DNA of 64,000 nucleotides from Mesorhizobium koreense (GTDB taxonomy: Bacteria > Pseudomonadota > Alphaproteobacteria > Rhizobiales > Rhizobiaceae), in the NCBI RefSeq assembly GCF_031656215.1, contig NZ_CP134228.1, positions 3,243,001 through 3,307,000 of the forward strand, in the 5' to 3' direction. The notes under the pieces are model-generated. The model ran no database searches. It saw nothing but the letters and a program-made list of their open reading frames with translations, and was not told the DNA's origin. The translations under genes and the position numbers were made by a program. Numbering within the stretch: position 1 is the stretch's first letter; each line of letters begins with the position of its first letter. Positions 1 through 7,975 of the stretch are shown here, in pieces.

Positions 1-459
1 GGAGCGCACCCAGTCGAGTACCGGATCCCAGGCCCCGGCCTGGCGCTCGATCAGCGCCTCCGGCGCACCGGCGCGGTAGCAGAGAAGATCGCTCGTGGAG
101 AATTTGAGCACATCCTCCAGCACGGCATCCGCCGCTGAGGAAACGCCGTCGAAGGCCGTGTTGGCGAGCCTCGTGACAGGCATCGTCAGCGGATTGATGA
201 GTTCTTCCTGCGCGGCATATTCGTCCGCAACCAGCTTCGCCACGGCCGCATTCGGCAGCACAAGCACGGCGCCAGCCGGCGTCCGCACCGAGCGGCCGTC
301 GAGCTTGACGACATGGCCGCTCTCTTCTTCTTCCGCCGTCGTCACCGCCTTGTAGAAGCGCTTCGGCAGCGCCGCCTTCATCTGGTTGCGCGCGCGCTTC
401 ACCGGGTCAGGATCGGAAAGATACCGGCTCGCGTCCAGATCGTTCAGCAAGTCGCGCAT
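1..459 (-). CDS. ATP12-family F1-ATPase assembly chaperone (partial, 3' end outside window)
   Basis: The reverse strand is open from an ATG at 459 to the window edge (153 codons), so the C-terminus is missing. The start MRDLLNDLDASRYLSDPDPV, then KRFYKAVTTAEEE, VKLDGRSVRTPAGAVLVLP and a W-D-P-V-L-D-W end, follow the ATP12 chaperone family. ATP12 proteins bind the F1 alpha subunit during ATP synthase assembly. A second in-frame ATG at 465 would add two residues. The gene lies about 60 bp downstream of rluC on the same strand and is probably co-transcribed with it, an arrangement common in rhizobia. The family call is confident; the exact start is not. Confidence 0.88.
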   Translation of the reverse strand, partial: MRDLLNDLDASRYLSDPDPVKRARNQMKAALPKRFYKAVTTAEEEESGHVVKLDGRSVRTPAGAVLVLPNAAVAKLVADEYAAQEELINPLTMPVTRLANTAFDGVSSAADAVLEDVLKFSTSDLLCYRAGAPEALIERQAGAWDPVLDWVRS

Positions 460-519
460 GGGCATCTCCAGTTCGTGGGCAGCCGAATTTCCCGAATATA
501 GGCGGTGGCAATGGCGAGG

Positions 520-1509
520 TCAGCCCTCGCTCTCCGCGTCGGCCTCGTCGAAACCCAGCAGGTTCCAGCTCTGCACCATATGCGGCGGCAGCGGGGCGGT
601 CACATCGACCACGCCACTGCCGTCCGGATGCGGGATGATTATGCGGCGGGCATGGAGATGCAGGCGATTCTGGATGCCGCCGGGAAACTCCCAATTCTGG
701 TCGGCCTCGAAATACTTCGGATCACCGATGATCGGGCAGCCGATGCTCGCGGCATGGACGCGAAGCTGGTGCGTTCGTCCGGTATAAGGCTCCATCTCCA
801 GCCAGGTAAGCGTCATGCCGGCCTGCTCCACCACGCGGTAGTTGGAGACGGCATGGTCGGCATCGGGCTCGCCATGTCTGGCCACACGCATACGGTCGCC
901 CTCCGGGCCGGGTTCCTTGACCAGCCAGGAGGATACGCGCCCTTCCCGCTTCTTCGGCACGCCCTTCACCAGCGCCCAGTAGACTTTCTTCGTCACGCGC
1001 TCGCGAAAGGCCTTGGCGAGGTTCATGGCGGCGAGACGCGTACGCGCCACGACCAGCACGCCGGACGTATCGCGATCGAGGCGATGGACGAGGCGAGGCT
1101 TCTCGCCCTTCTTGTTGCGCCAGGCCTCAAGCATGTCGTCGACATGGCGCGTCACGCCCGACCCGCCCTGCACCGCCAGTCCCGCCGGCTTGTTGAACAC
1201 GAACAGCTTGTCGTCCTCGAAAAGCAGCATTTTGGCGAGCACGTCGCCGTCATCCTGGCCACGGATGGATTTCGCCGTCAGCGCATGTCCTTCCTTGCGA
1301 TCCACTTCCAGCGGCGGGATGCGGACGACCTGACCGGGCTCGATGCGCGTGTCGGACTTGGCCCGGCGGCCGTCGACGCGCACCTGACCGGAGCGCAGCA
1401 ACTTCTGCAGATGGCCGAAGCCGAGCCCCGGATAGTGCGCCTTGAACCAGCGGTCGAGGCGCATACCCGCCTCGCCTGGTTCCACCGTCAATTGTTCTAC
1501 ACCGGCCAT
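520..1509 (-). CDS. rluC: RluA/RluC-family 23S rRNA pseudouridine synthase
   Basis: A 329-residue cytoplasmic enzyme that isomerises uridines in large-subunit rRNA to pseudouridine. An N-terminal S4-like RNA-binding domain (about residues 15-75, with MRLDRWFKAHYPGL and RVDGRRAKSDTRIEPG) precedes the catalytic RluA domain. The signature HRLDRDTSGVLV near residue 143 contains the catalytic Asp. Later blocks such as PYTGRTHQLRVHAA and IIGDPKYF are also typical. Length and domain order fit RluC, though RluD-type specificity cannot be excluded from sequence alone. It begins with ATG at 1509 and is followed by the ATP12 gene. Confidence 0.93.
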   Translation of the reverse strand: MAGVEQLTVEPGEAGMRLDRWFKAHYPGLGFGHLQKLLRSGQVRVDGRRAKSDTRIEPGQVVRIPPLEVDRKEGHALTAKSIRGQDDGDVLAKMLLFEDDKLFVFNKPAGLAVQGGSGVTRHVDDMLEAWRNKKGEKPRLVHRLDRDTSGVLVVARTRLAAMNLAKAFRERVTKKVYWALVKGVPKKREGRVSSWLVKEPGPEGDRMRVARHGEPDADHAVSNYRVVEQAGMTLTWLEMEPYTGRTHQLRVHAASIGCPIIGDPKYFEADQNWEFPGGIQNRLHLHARRIIIPHPDGSGVVDVTAPLPPHMVQSWNLLGFDEADAESEG

Positions 1510-1997
1510 CGGCTGTTGATCCTTTCGCCGCTGCGTCTAGCACCGCATCGCAGCGGAGGCGAGCCGCCGCGGTGAGGAACCGGCCTTTTCGCAGTCGGGC
1601 GATGGCCCGACAAAAATGCATGGCTGCCTTGCAAAAAGCTGACGCAACGGAAAGTTCCTCCCGGCATTTTCCCAAACGGGGCAGGCATTTCCAGTCAGGG
1701 CAACTCCCGATCGATGGCGAGCGAATGCACGAGTTGGACGCTACCGCTAGGCGGTAAACGGACAGCCGTCGCCAACCTCTGGTGCGAGCCCCTTTTTAAC
1801 CGCGACTTCCGGACGCAGTTTTTGTTTTATCTCAAAAGCTTAGCTGATCACGGAATATTACAGGGACCACGCAACTATTGTTCCTTTTGCCATGGAACGG
1901 TCGCCATCCATCTCCATTTTTCCCTTGCGTTGGAACCGGGCAAGGTGTTCCGGATGCTGCGGCGCACAATCTTATCGCCAGCCGGGGAGTAGGCGAA
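1510..1997. other. Intergenic region between rluC and ndvA
   Basis: This 488-bp gap separates the divergent rluC and ndvA genes. I see no convincing gene in it: the short open frames have no ribosome-binding site and no recognisable product. It must hold both promoters. An AT-richer patch lies at about 1790-1880. A GGGGAG ribosome-binding site sits just before the ndvA GTG. A 7-bp inverted repeat at 1594-1611 lacks a terminator T-run on either strand. Confidence 0.5.
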
Positions 1998-3773
1998 GTG
2001 TCATTAGTTGAAATCTACTTGAGGGCTTTGCGCTATCTCGCGCCTGCCAAGCGTCCGGTACTGTTCATCTGTTCCGCGAACGTCGTGCTGGCCTTTGTTA
2101 CCGTGGCCGAACCGGTCTTGTTCGGTCGGGTCATCGAAGGCGTGTCCGAGCACCAGCCTGTTGCTTCCACGCTCCTGATGTGGGCCGCGCTCGGCATCTT
2201 CAACATCTTCGCCTTTGTATGGGTGGCGCGCGGCGCCGACAGGCTTGCCCACAGGCGCCGGCTGGAGGTGATGGGGAATTCCTTCGAGCGCATCATCACC
2301 ATGCCGCTCGCATGGCACCAGGCCAACGGCTCCTCCAATGTGCTCCACACGCTGGTACGCGCCATGGACGCGCTGTTCAGCCTCTGGCTCGAATTCATGC
2401 GCCAGCACCTTTCGACCGCCGTCGCGTTGCTTTTCATGATTCCGACGGCGCTGGTGCTCGACGTGCGGCTTTCCGCCGTGCTCGTCATGCTGGGCATTCT
2501 CTATTTCATCACCGGCCGCATCGTCATGCACCGCACCAAGGCGGGGCAGACGGCGGTGGAATCGCACCACAACGCCGTCTTCGGTCATGTCAGCGACTCC
2601 ATCGGCAACATCGCCGTGCTGCAGAGCTACAATCGCGTGGCACAGGAAACGCGCGCATTCGAGGAATTCGCGCGCAAGCTCCTGAACGCGCAGTATCCCG
2701 TGCTCGACTGGTGGGCGCTGGCAAGCGCGATGAACAAGGTCGCCTCGACGATCTCGATGATGGTCGTGCTGCTTCTCGGCGCCTATCTGGTCACCCGTGG
2801 CGAAATGAAGGTCGGCGACGTCATCGCCTTTACCGGCTTTGCCACGCTGCTCATCAGCCGCCTGGACCAGATCAACGCCTTTGTGAACCAGATTTTCGAG
2901 GCGCGCGCCAAGCTCGAAAAATTCTATGCGCTCGAGGCGATCGATCATACCGTTTTTGAGAACGACGGAACGATCGAGCTTGAGAACGTCAGGGGCCATG
3001 TGCGCTTCGAGGATGTTTCCTACGAATTCGCAAGCTCGGGCCAGGGCGTCCACGACATCCGCTTCGACGTGCAGCCCGGCCAGACGGTGGCGATTGTCGG
3101 CCCGACAGGCTCCGGCAAGACGACACTGATCAACCTCCTGCAGCGCGTCTACGAGCCGAAATCGGGACGTATCCTGATCGACGGCGTCGATACGCGCTCG
3201 GTTACCAAGAAGTCGCTGCGCCACTCGATCGCGACGGTGTTCCAGGATGCCGGCATGTTCAACCGCTCGATCGAGGCCAACATCCGCGTCGGCAACGAGG
3301 ACGCTGGCAACCAGGACGTCCATGCAGCCGCGGCCGCGGCCGCCGCGGACGACTTCATTCTCGCCAAGAGCGAGGGCTACGACACGGTCGTCGGCGAGCG
3401 CGGCACGCAGCTTTCGGGCGGCGAGCGGCAGCGCATCGCGATCGCCCGCGCCATCCTGAAGAACGCGCCGATCCTGGTACTCGACGAGGCGACGAGCGCG
3501 CTCGACGTGGAGACCGAGGAGCGTGTGAAGAACGCCATCGACGAGATCAGGCGCAACCGCACGACCTTCATCATCGCCCACCGCCTCTCGACGGTCCGCG
3601 ATGCCGATCTCGTGATCTTCCTCGATCAGGGGCGTCTGGTGGAAGCCGGCAGCTTCAACGAGCTTGCCGCGCGGAACGGCCGCTTCGCCGCGCTCCTGCG
3701 CGCTGGCGGCCTGCTGACGGACGAGGAAGTCCGCCGCATGACCCGCCCGCTCGCGACCGATCAGGCGGCGTAA
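1998..3773 (+). CDS. ndvA: Cyclic beta-1,2-glucan ABC exporter NdvA/ChvA
   Basis: An inner-membrane half-transporter (591 residues from the chosen GTG) with a six-helix ABC membrane domain fused to an ATPase. The family exports cyclic beta-1,2-glucan to the periplasm for osmoadaptation and host infection. The N-terminus VSLVEIYLRALRYLAPAKR matches the NdvA start. Walker A GPTGSGKTT is near residue 370, the LSGGERQRIAIARA signature near 472, and Walker B ILVLDEATSALD near 490. An in-frame TTG/ATG reading could extend 40 residues upstream. The GTG at 1998 is preferred because of the GGGGAG before it and because the homologous N-terminus begins there. The glucan synthase ndvB is not in the window. 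Confidence 0.92.
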   Translation: MSLVEIYLRALRYLAPAKRPVLFICSANVVLAFVTVAEPVLFGRVIEGVSEHQPVASTLLMWAALGIFNIFAFVWVARGADRLAHRRRLEVMGNSFERIITMPLAWHQANGSSNVLHTLVRAMDALFSLWLEFMRQHLSTAVALLFMIPTALVLDVRLSAVLVMLGILYFITGRIVMHRTKAGQTAVESHHNAVFGHVSDSIGNIAVLQSYNRVAQETRAFEEFARKLLNAQYPVLDWWALASAMNKVASTISMMVVLLLGAYLVTRGEMKVGDVIAFTGFATLLISRLDQINAFVNQIFEARAKLEKFYALEAIDHTVFENDGTIELENVRGHVRFEDVSYEFASSGQGVHDIRFDVQPGQTVAIVGPTGSGKTTLINLLQRVYEPKSGRILIDGVDTRSVTKKSLRHSIATVFQDAGMFNRSIEANIRVGNEDAGNQDVHAAAAAAAADDFILAKSEGYDTVVGERGTQLSGGERQRIAIARAILKNAPILVLDEATSALDVETEERVKNAIDEIRRNRTTFIIAHRLSTVRDADLVIFLDQGRLVEAGSFNELAARNGRFAALLRAGGLLTDEEVRRMTRPLATDQAA

Positions 3774-3788
3774 GCCACTCGCGCCTTG

Positions 3789-3825
3789 GAGGCCCGCCGT
3801 CAGTCCCGCCGTCAGTGGGGGCCTC
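3789..3825. terminator. Hairpin with tandem 12-bp repeat between ndvA and a convergent gene
   Basis: GAGGCCC at 3789-3795 pairs with GGGCCTC at 3819-3825. The loop holds an exact tandem duplication, CCCGCCGTCAGT at 3793-3804 and 3805-3816. The hairpin lies between the convergent stops of ndvA (3773) and the dehydrogenase gene (3838), where a bidirectional terminator is expected. No clear T-run follows, so factor-independent termination is uncertain. Confidence 0.45.
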
Positions 3826-3837
3826 GCTTGTCAGCCT

Positions 3838-4917
3838 TCAACCCAGGATATTGCGTCCCCGCAGGGCATTGCAGACTGCTTCGGCGACTTCCCGCGTCGT
3901 CGCCTTGCCGCCGACATCGGGCGTCATGATCCCGGCTTCGCAGACGCGCTCGACGGCGCGCATGAGTTGATCCCCCGCCTCCTGTTCGCCGAGATGGCCT
4001 AGCATCTCGGCCGCGGTCCAGAAGCTGGCGATCGGATTGGCGATACCCTTGCCGGCAATGTCGAAGGCCGAGCCGTGGATGGGCTCGAACATCGAGGGAA
4101 ATCGCCGTTCCGGATCGATATTGGCTGTCGGTGCGACGCCGATGCTGCCGGCAAGCGCGCCCGCAAGATCGGAAAGCACGTCGGCGTGCAGATTGGTAGC
4201 CACGATCGTGTCGAGGCTCTGCGGCTTCAGCACCATGCGCACGGTCATGGCGTCCACCAGCATCTTGTCCCAGGTCACATCCGGGAAGTCGCGCGACACC
4301 TTTTCGGCGATCTCGTCCCACATGACCATGCCGTGACGCTGCGCGTTGGACTTGGTCACGACCGTCAGGAGTTTGCGCGGCCGCGACTGCGCCAGCCGGA
4401 AGGCATAGCGCATGATGCGCTCCACGCCGACGCGGGTGAAGACGGCTACGTCCATGCCGACTTCCTCGGGCAGGCCCTGATGGACCCGCCCGCCTGCGCC
4501 GGAATATTCGCCCTCGGAATTCTCGCGCACGATGACCCAGTCGAGGTCCCCTGCCTCCACACCATTGAGCGGCGAGGCTATCCCAGGCAGGATCCGGGTC
4601 GGCCGGACATTCGCATATTGGTCGAAGCCCTGGCAGATTTTCAGACGCAACCCCCAGAGCGTCACGTGGTCCGGCACGTCGACGGCGCCGACCGCGCCGA
4701 AATAGATCGCGTCGAATTTCCGGAGCCGGTCCAGCCCGTCCGCCGGCATCATGACGCCGTGACGCTTGTAGTAGTCCGTGCCCCAGTCGAAGAGATCGAA
4801 ATCCAGCCTGATATCGCCGCGCTGCCCGGCCAATTCCTTGAGGACGGTGATGCCGGCATCGATGACTTCCGGCCCGATCCCATCGGCGGGGATCGCCGCG
4901 ATACTGTATTCCCGCAT
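3838..4917 (-). CDS. Tartrate / D-malate dehydrogenase (isocitrate/isopropylmalate dehydrogenase family)
   Basis: A 359-residue NAD-dependent beta-hydroxyacid oxidative decarboxylase. The start MREYSIAAIPADGIGPEV, the block VRENSEGEYSGAGGR, VVTKSNAQRHGMVMWDE, and SMFEPIHGSAFDIAGKGIA near the C-terminus are typical of the TtuC/DmlA branch (tartrate dehydrogenase/D-malate dehydrogenase) rather than LeuB. I start at the ATG at 4917; a GTG at 4926 adds three residues. It follows the LysR gene by only a few bases, so the two form an operon and the regulator probably senses a related acid. The substrate (D-malate, tartrate or another alkylmalate) is an inference. Confidence 0.85.
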   Translation of the reverse strand: MREYSIAAIPADGIGPEVIDAGITVLKELAGQRGDIRLDFDLFDWGTDYYKRHGVMMPADGLDRLRKFDAIYFGAVGAVDVPDHVTLWGLRLKICQGFDQYANVRPTRILPGIASPLNGVEAGDLDWVIVRENSEGEYSGAGGRVHQGLPEEVGMDVAVFTRVGVERIMRYAFRLAQSRPRKLLTVVTKSNAQRHGMVMWDEIAEKVSRDFPDVTWDKMLVDAMTVRMVLKPQSLDTIVATNLHADVLSDLAGALAGSIGVAPTANIDPERRFPSMFEPIHGSAFDIAGKGIANPIASFWTAAEMLGHLGEQEAGDQLMRAVERVCEAGIMTPDVGGKATTREVAEAVCNALRGRNILG

Positions 4918-4932
4918 CGTGCTCACCGGAAC

Positions 4933-5832
4933 CTAGAACCGGCCGGTTTCGCGGAACGCCTCGAAGGCCGCGCGGATATGATCGGCGGCCGCCTTCACCG
5001 GCGCGTCGGCATCCGGCGCCACGATCATGGCAAGGCTGTACTCGCCCATCTTCGGCAGGCCATCCCTCGGCCCGAGTTCCACCAGATCGTCGCCGATGAA
5101 GGATTTCGGCAGCGGCGCCACTGCGAGGTCGGACAGGATGGCCGCGCGCTGGCCGGCCGTGTGTGCGCTCATATAGGCGACACGGTAGTTGCGTCCTTCC
5201 CGCCCGAGCGCCTCCAGCGCGCCTGCCCGCCAGGCACAGCCTTCTTCCCACAGCGACACGGGCAGCGGTTCGCGCAGATGGGCACAGCCGCCCTTCATGC
5301 CGGCCCACACGATCGGCTCGGTGAAAAGCACCTCGCAATCGGCCCCGCCGGTCCCGGACGAATTGGTAATCAGGGCGATGTCGAGCAGCCGCTCCGTCAT
5401 GCGCCGGCGAAGATTGACGCTCTGGTCGATGGTGACGTCGACCGCGATCGACGGATGCGTCTCGGCGAACCGCTTCAACACCACCGGCAGGATGCGCTCG
5501 CCGAAATCGTCCGCCGAGCCTAGCCGCACCACGCCGCTGATATCGGGCATGACGAATTTGGACACCGCCTCGCGGTTGATGGAGAGGAGCCGCCGCGCGA
5601 AGCCAAGCAGCATCTCGCCGTCATTGGTGAGCGCCACGGAACGCGCGTCGCGCGTGAAAACCGACCGACCGAGTTGCTCCTCCAGCTTCTTTATCTGCAT
5701 GGAAACGGCGGACGGCGTACGGAAGACGGCGCTGGCGGCGAGCGTGAAGCTGCCGGTCTCCGCAATGGCGACGAAGGTGCGCAGGACATCGAGGTCAAGC
5801 AGCGGCATCGGGTGGTTGAGTGGGGCGTTCAT
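4933..5832 (-). CDS. LysR-family transcriptional regulator
   Basis: A 299-residue LysR protein. A winged helix-turn-helix occupies residues 11-75 (DLDVLRTFVAIAETGSFTLA, PSAVSMQIKKLEEQLGRSVF). The C-terminal substrate-binding-like co-inducer domain contains DRSVNLRRR-like and ITNSSGTGG segments. The N-terminus resembles the LrhA/HexA branch. It starts at an ATG at 5832 with GGAGG upstream. It is transcribed in the same direction as, and immediately before, the tartrate/malate-type dehydrogenase, not divergently as in classical LysR layouts. A TCATTCA-N7-TGAATGA palindrome lies 12 bp upstream and probably mediates autoregulation. Confidence 0.9.
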   Translation of the reverse strand: MNAPLNHPMPLLDLDVLRTFVAIAETGSFTLAASAVFRTPSAVSMQIKKLEEQLGRSVFTRDARSVALTNDGEMLLGFARRLLSINREAVSKFVMPDISGVVRLGSADDFGERILPVVLKRFAETHPSIAVDVTIDQSVNLRRRMTERLLDIALITNSSGTGGADCEVLFTEPIVWAGMKGGCAHLREPLPVSLWEEGCAWRAGALEALGREGRNYRVAYMSAHTAGQRAAILSDLAVAPLPKSFIGDDLVELGPRDGLPKMGEYSLAMIVAPDADAPVKAAADHIRAAFEAFRETGRF

Positions 5833-5844
5833 TGCGAACCTCCA

Positions 5845-5865
5845 TCATTCAATATTGCTGAATGA
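5845..5865. promoter_or_regulatory. Probable LysR operator
   Basis: TCATTCA (5845-5851) and TGAATGA (5859-5865) form a perfect 7-bp inverted repeat with a 7-bp AT-rich centre. It contains the T-N11-A pattern of LysR-type sites. It sits 12 bp upstream of the LysR start codon and about 100 bp before the oppositely oriented small gene at 5969, so it could affect both. Confidence 0.55.
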
Positions 5866-5968
5866 TTGCTTCATTTCATTTCGTTTGATTGAATCTCACT
5901 TCGGCACCATCTTGTCAACAGCAAGGATCGGCAAACCCGCCGGATCCCACAGTCGCAAGGAGGCCAAA

Positions 5969-6154
5969 ATGTCGATACTCAACGCTTTCGATCACTACGT
6001 GGCCGGTTTCCGTGCCCGCCGTGACGCCGCCCGCACCGAGCGCATGATCAGCAGCCTGCCGCCGGATGTCCAGAAGGATATCGGCTGGCCGCAGGCCCAT
6101 GAAGACGTCCACGACCGCCTGATCCGCGAACGCGGGCGTTACGGCGGAATGTGA
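5969..6154 (+). CDS. DUF1127-like small protein
   Basis: A 61-residue basic protein beginning MSILNAFDHYVAGFRARRDA, with a strong AAGGAGG seven bases before its ATG. The segment MISSLPPDVQKDIGWP corresponds to the LPDxLLRDIGL core of DUF1127/YjiS-like proteins, which in alphaproteobacteria are small arginine-rich proteins linked to RNA and phosphate or carbon metabolism. The family-typical basic residues flank the core, but Trp-Pro replaces the usual tail. It is divergent from the LysR gene and separated from it by 136 bp. It is too short for a firm domain call, though the ribosome-binding site and the motif make the gene credible. Confidence 0.7.
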   Translation: MSILNAFDHYVAGFRARRDAARTERMISSLPPDVQKDIGWPQAHEDVHDRLIRERGRYGGM

Positions 6155-6219
6155 ACCGGGAAAGCGGGATGCAGGCTGTTGTGCGTCGCACAATGCCATG
6201 CGAAAAGCGAGGAACCCCC

Positions 6220-6426
6220 ATGAACGTCGCGCATAGCGCCAGGGAGACTTGGAGTAACCGACTGTTAACTAACGGTATTTCCGAATTTTCTGAGCCGGGT
6301 TTCATGCACGATGTCGCTTTTCGTATCCTGCACTTCGCTTTTGCCGCTTATTTTGCGCCGCACCATAACTATGTAAGCAACATCAACCGAGCAGCCCGTC
6401 CAAAAAACGTTGGCCGCTCCGTGTGA
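6220..6426 (+). CDS. Doubtful small ORF, 68 residues
   Basis: An ATG at 6220 follows GAGGAAC at suitable spacing and opens 68 codons beginning MNVAHSARETWSNRLLTNG. I recognise no family, and the base composition over 6250-6400 is AT-richer than neighbouring genes, as in a regulatory region. It may be translated, or it may be the leader and promoter of the small gene at 6448. A TTGTGC-GTC-GCACAA inverted repeat lies just upstream at 6179-6193. Confidence 0.25.
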   Translation: MNVAHSARETWSNRLLTNGISEFSEPGFMHDVAFRILHFAFAAYFAPHHNYVSNINRAARPKNVGRSV

Positions 6427-6447
6427 ACCAAAGCATGGAGATGTGTC

Positions 6448-6585
6448 ATGAAATTCTTCGCTCGCTTCCGCAGGAACCGCAAGTCCTCCAACATCGCGAC
6501 CGCTCTCGAGCGTCAGCGCCTGGCAAGCACGATGCCGGGCCAGACCGGAGCGATGGCCGGCGCCCGCCTCGGTATCCTTGTCTGA
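6448..6585 (+). CDS. Small basic protein of unknown function, 45 residues
   Basis: A 45-residue ORF starting MKFFARFRRNRKSSNIATAL and ending GARLGILV, preceded by a GGAG (6437-6440) eight bases before the ATG and followed 43 bp later by a strong factor-independent terminator. The arginine-rich amphipathic N-terminus resembles those of DUF1127-type small proteins, but I do not recognise a family. The combination of ribosome-binding site, ORF and terminator suggests a separately transcribed small gene. An sRNA overlapping the ORF is an alternative. Confidence 0.5.
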   Translation: MKFFARFRRNRKSSNIATALERQRLASTMPGQTGAMAGARLGILV

Positions 6586-6627
6586 AATAGCCCGATCGGG
6601 CTCTGAGAGCCGCATCGAATGAACGCA

Positions 6628-6662
6628 GGCCCGTCTCGAAAGAGGCGGGCCTTGTTTGTTTG
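6628..6662 (+). terminator. Factor-independent terminator
   Basis: GGCCCGTCTC (6628-6637) pairs with GAGGCGGGCC (6642-6651) around a GAAA tetraloop, with one wobble pair, and is followed by TTGTTTGTTTG. It ends the small transcript containing the gene at 6448. Confidence 0.85.
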
Positions 6663-6817
6663 CGACAGCCGCGACATTCCGTCTCATCCCCTCTCGAAAC
6701 GCAACGAATATCCCGTTTGCGCCCTGCTCAATCCATTGACAGGACAGGCATTTCCTGTTGACGATTTTTCTGATCGCGACATCATGTCAGCGGGCCGCTC
6801 GCCTCGTGGAGGCTTGG

Positions 6818-7816
6818 ATGACCGCGAAAGCGCAAACCAAGAGATCGCTGGTCTTCTTCCTGGTGAATGATTTCACGATGGTGGCGTTCGCGACGGCGCT
6901 GGAGCCGCTCAGGATCGCCAACCGGATGCTCGGCTATGAAGCTTACCGCTGGCGGCTGGCCAGCGCCGACGGCAAGCCGGTAGCCGCGTCGAACGGCGTG
7001 CTTTGTGCCGTCAATACGTCGCTCGACGAGGAGCGGCGCAAGATGTCCGGGCAGGACCGGCCTTCGATGGTCGTCGTCTGCAGCGGCGTCAATGTCGAGG
7101 ACCAAGGCAGCAAGACCATCCATGCATGGCTACGCGAGGAATATAATCGCGGAGTGGCGATCGGCGGACTTTGCACCGGCGCCTATATCCTTGCCGCCGC
7201 CGGCCTGCTCTCCAACAAGAGATGCGCCATCCATTGGGAGAACCTGCCCGGCTTCTCCGAGGCGTTCCCGAAGGCAAACGTCTTCGCCGACCTCTTCGAG
7301 GTCGACCAGAACATCTATACCTGCGCCGGCGGCACCGCCGCTTTGGACCTGATGCTGAAGCTCATCGGCGACGATTTCGACGACAACCTCGTCAACCGCA
7401 TCTGCGAGCAGGTCCTGACCGACCGCGTGCGCAGCCCGACCGACCGCCAGCGCCTGCCGTTGCGCGCCCGTCTCGGCGTGCAGAATTCAAAGGTCCTCAC
7501 CATCATCGAATTGATGGAAGCCAATCTGTCCGAGCCGCTTTCTCTGATCGAGATCGCCGACCATGTCGGCCTTTCGCGGCGTCAGATCGAACGGCTCTTC
7601 CGGCAGGAGATGGGCCGCTCGCCGGCACGCTATTATCTGGAGATCCGGCTCGATCGGGCGCGACATCTGCTCATCCAGTCGTCGCTGCCTGTCGTGGAAG
7701 TAGCAGTTGCCTGCGGCTTCGTCTCTGCGTCCCACTTCTCAAAATGCTACCGTGAACTCTACGCCCGCTCGCCGCAGCAGGAGCGTATCGACCGCAAGCA
7801 GCTACTGGCGGCTTAG
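6818..7816 (+). CDS. GlxA-family transcriptional regulator (DJ-1/PfpI domain plus AraC HTH)
   Basis: A 332-residue regulator. The N-terminal class I glutamine-amidotransferase-like domain (about residues 9-185) shows RSLVFFLVNDFTMVAFATAL and GGLCTGAYILAAAGLL. The C-terminal AraC-type DNA-binding domain (about 225-325) shows LSRRQIERLFRQEMGRSPAR and ACGFVSASHFSKCYRE. Family members such as GbdR and CdhR control use of betaine, carnitine and related nitrogen compounds. I start at the ATG at 6818, which has GGAGG upstream; a TTG at 6758 would add 20 unlikely residues. It converges on the ABC transporter operon and has no obvious target operon beside it, so its effector is unknown. Confidence 0.9.
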   Translation: MTAKAQTKRSLVFFLVNDFTMVAFATALEPLRIANRMLGYEAYRWRLASADGKPVAASNGVLCAVNTSLDEERRKMSGQDRPSMVVVCSGVNVEDQGSKTIHAWLREEYNRGVAIGGLCTGAYILAAAGLLSNKRCAIHWENLPGFSEAFPKANVFADLFEVDQNIYTCAGGTAALDLMLKLIGDDFDDNLVNRICEQVLTDRVRSPTDRQRLPLRARLGVQNSKVLTIIELMEANLSEPLSLIEIADHVGLSRRQIERLFRQEMGRSPARYYLEIRLDRARHLLIQSSLPVVEVAVACGFVSASHFSKCYRELYARSPQQERIDRKQLLAA

Positions 7817-7823
7817 TCGGATT

Positions 7824-7965
7824 GAGTGCGTCCTTCGAGGCTCGCCCGGATATGCGGCGGCTTTTCACGAAAGTCGGTGTGGGCTCGCACCTCAGGATGA
7901 GGAAGGCAGGCGCCGGCAGTCCTCATCCTGAGGCGCGAGCGCAGCGAGCCTCGAAGGACGCACTC
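7824..7965. repeat. Palindromic intergenic repeat, family A (copy 1)
   Basis: The right arm (7920-7965) is a complete copy of a roughly 45-bp element whose reverse complement begins GTGCGTCCTTCGAGGCTCGC and ends CACCTCAGGATGAGG, with small variations. The left arm (7824-7902) is the same element in opposite orientation, broken after GAGGCTCGC by about 35 bp of unrelated sequence before resuming at GGCTCGCACCTCAGGATGAG. The element lies between convergent stops at 7816 and 7976. Related copies are at 11541, 16097 and 60600. Confidence 0.85.
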
Positions 7966-7975
7966 TTTACGTGTG

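Noticed and set aside
1594-1611. GTCGGGC/GCCCGAC inverted repeat between rluC and ndvA
   Set aside because: The following run is A on the forward strand and the T-run precedes the stem on the reverse strand, so it is not a terminator. It is too short to call an operator alone.
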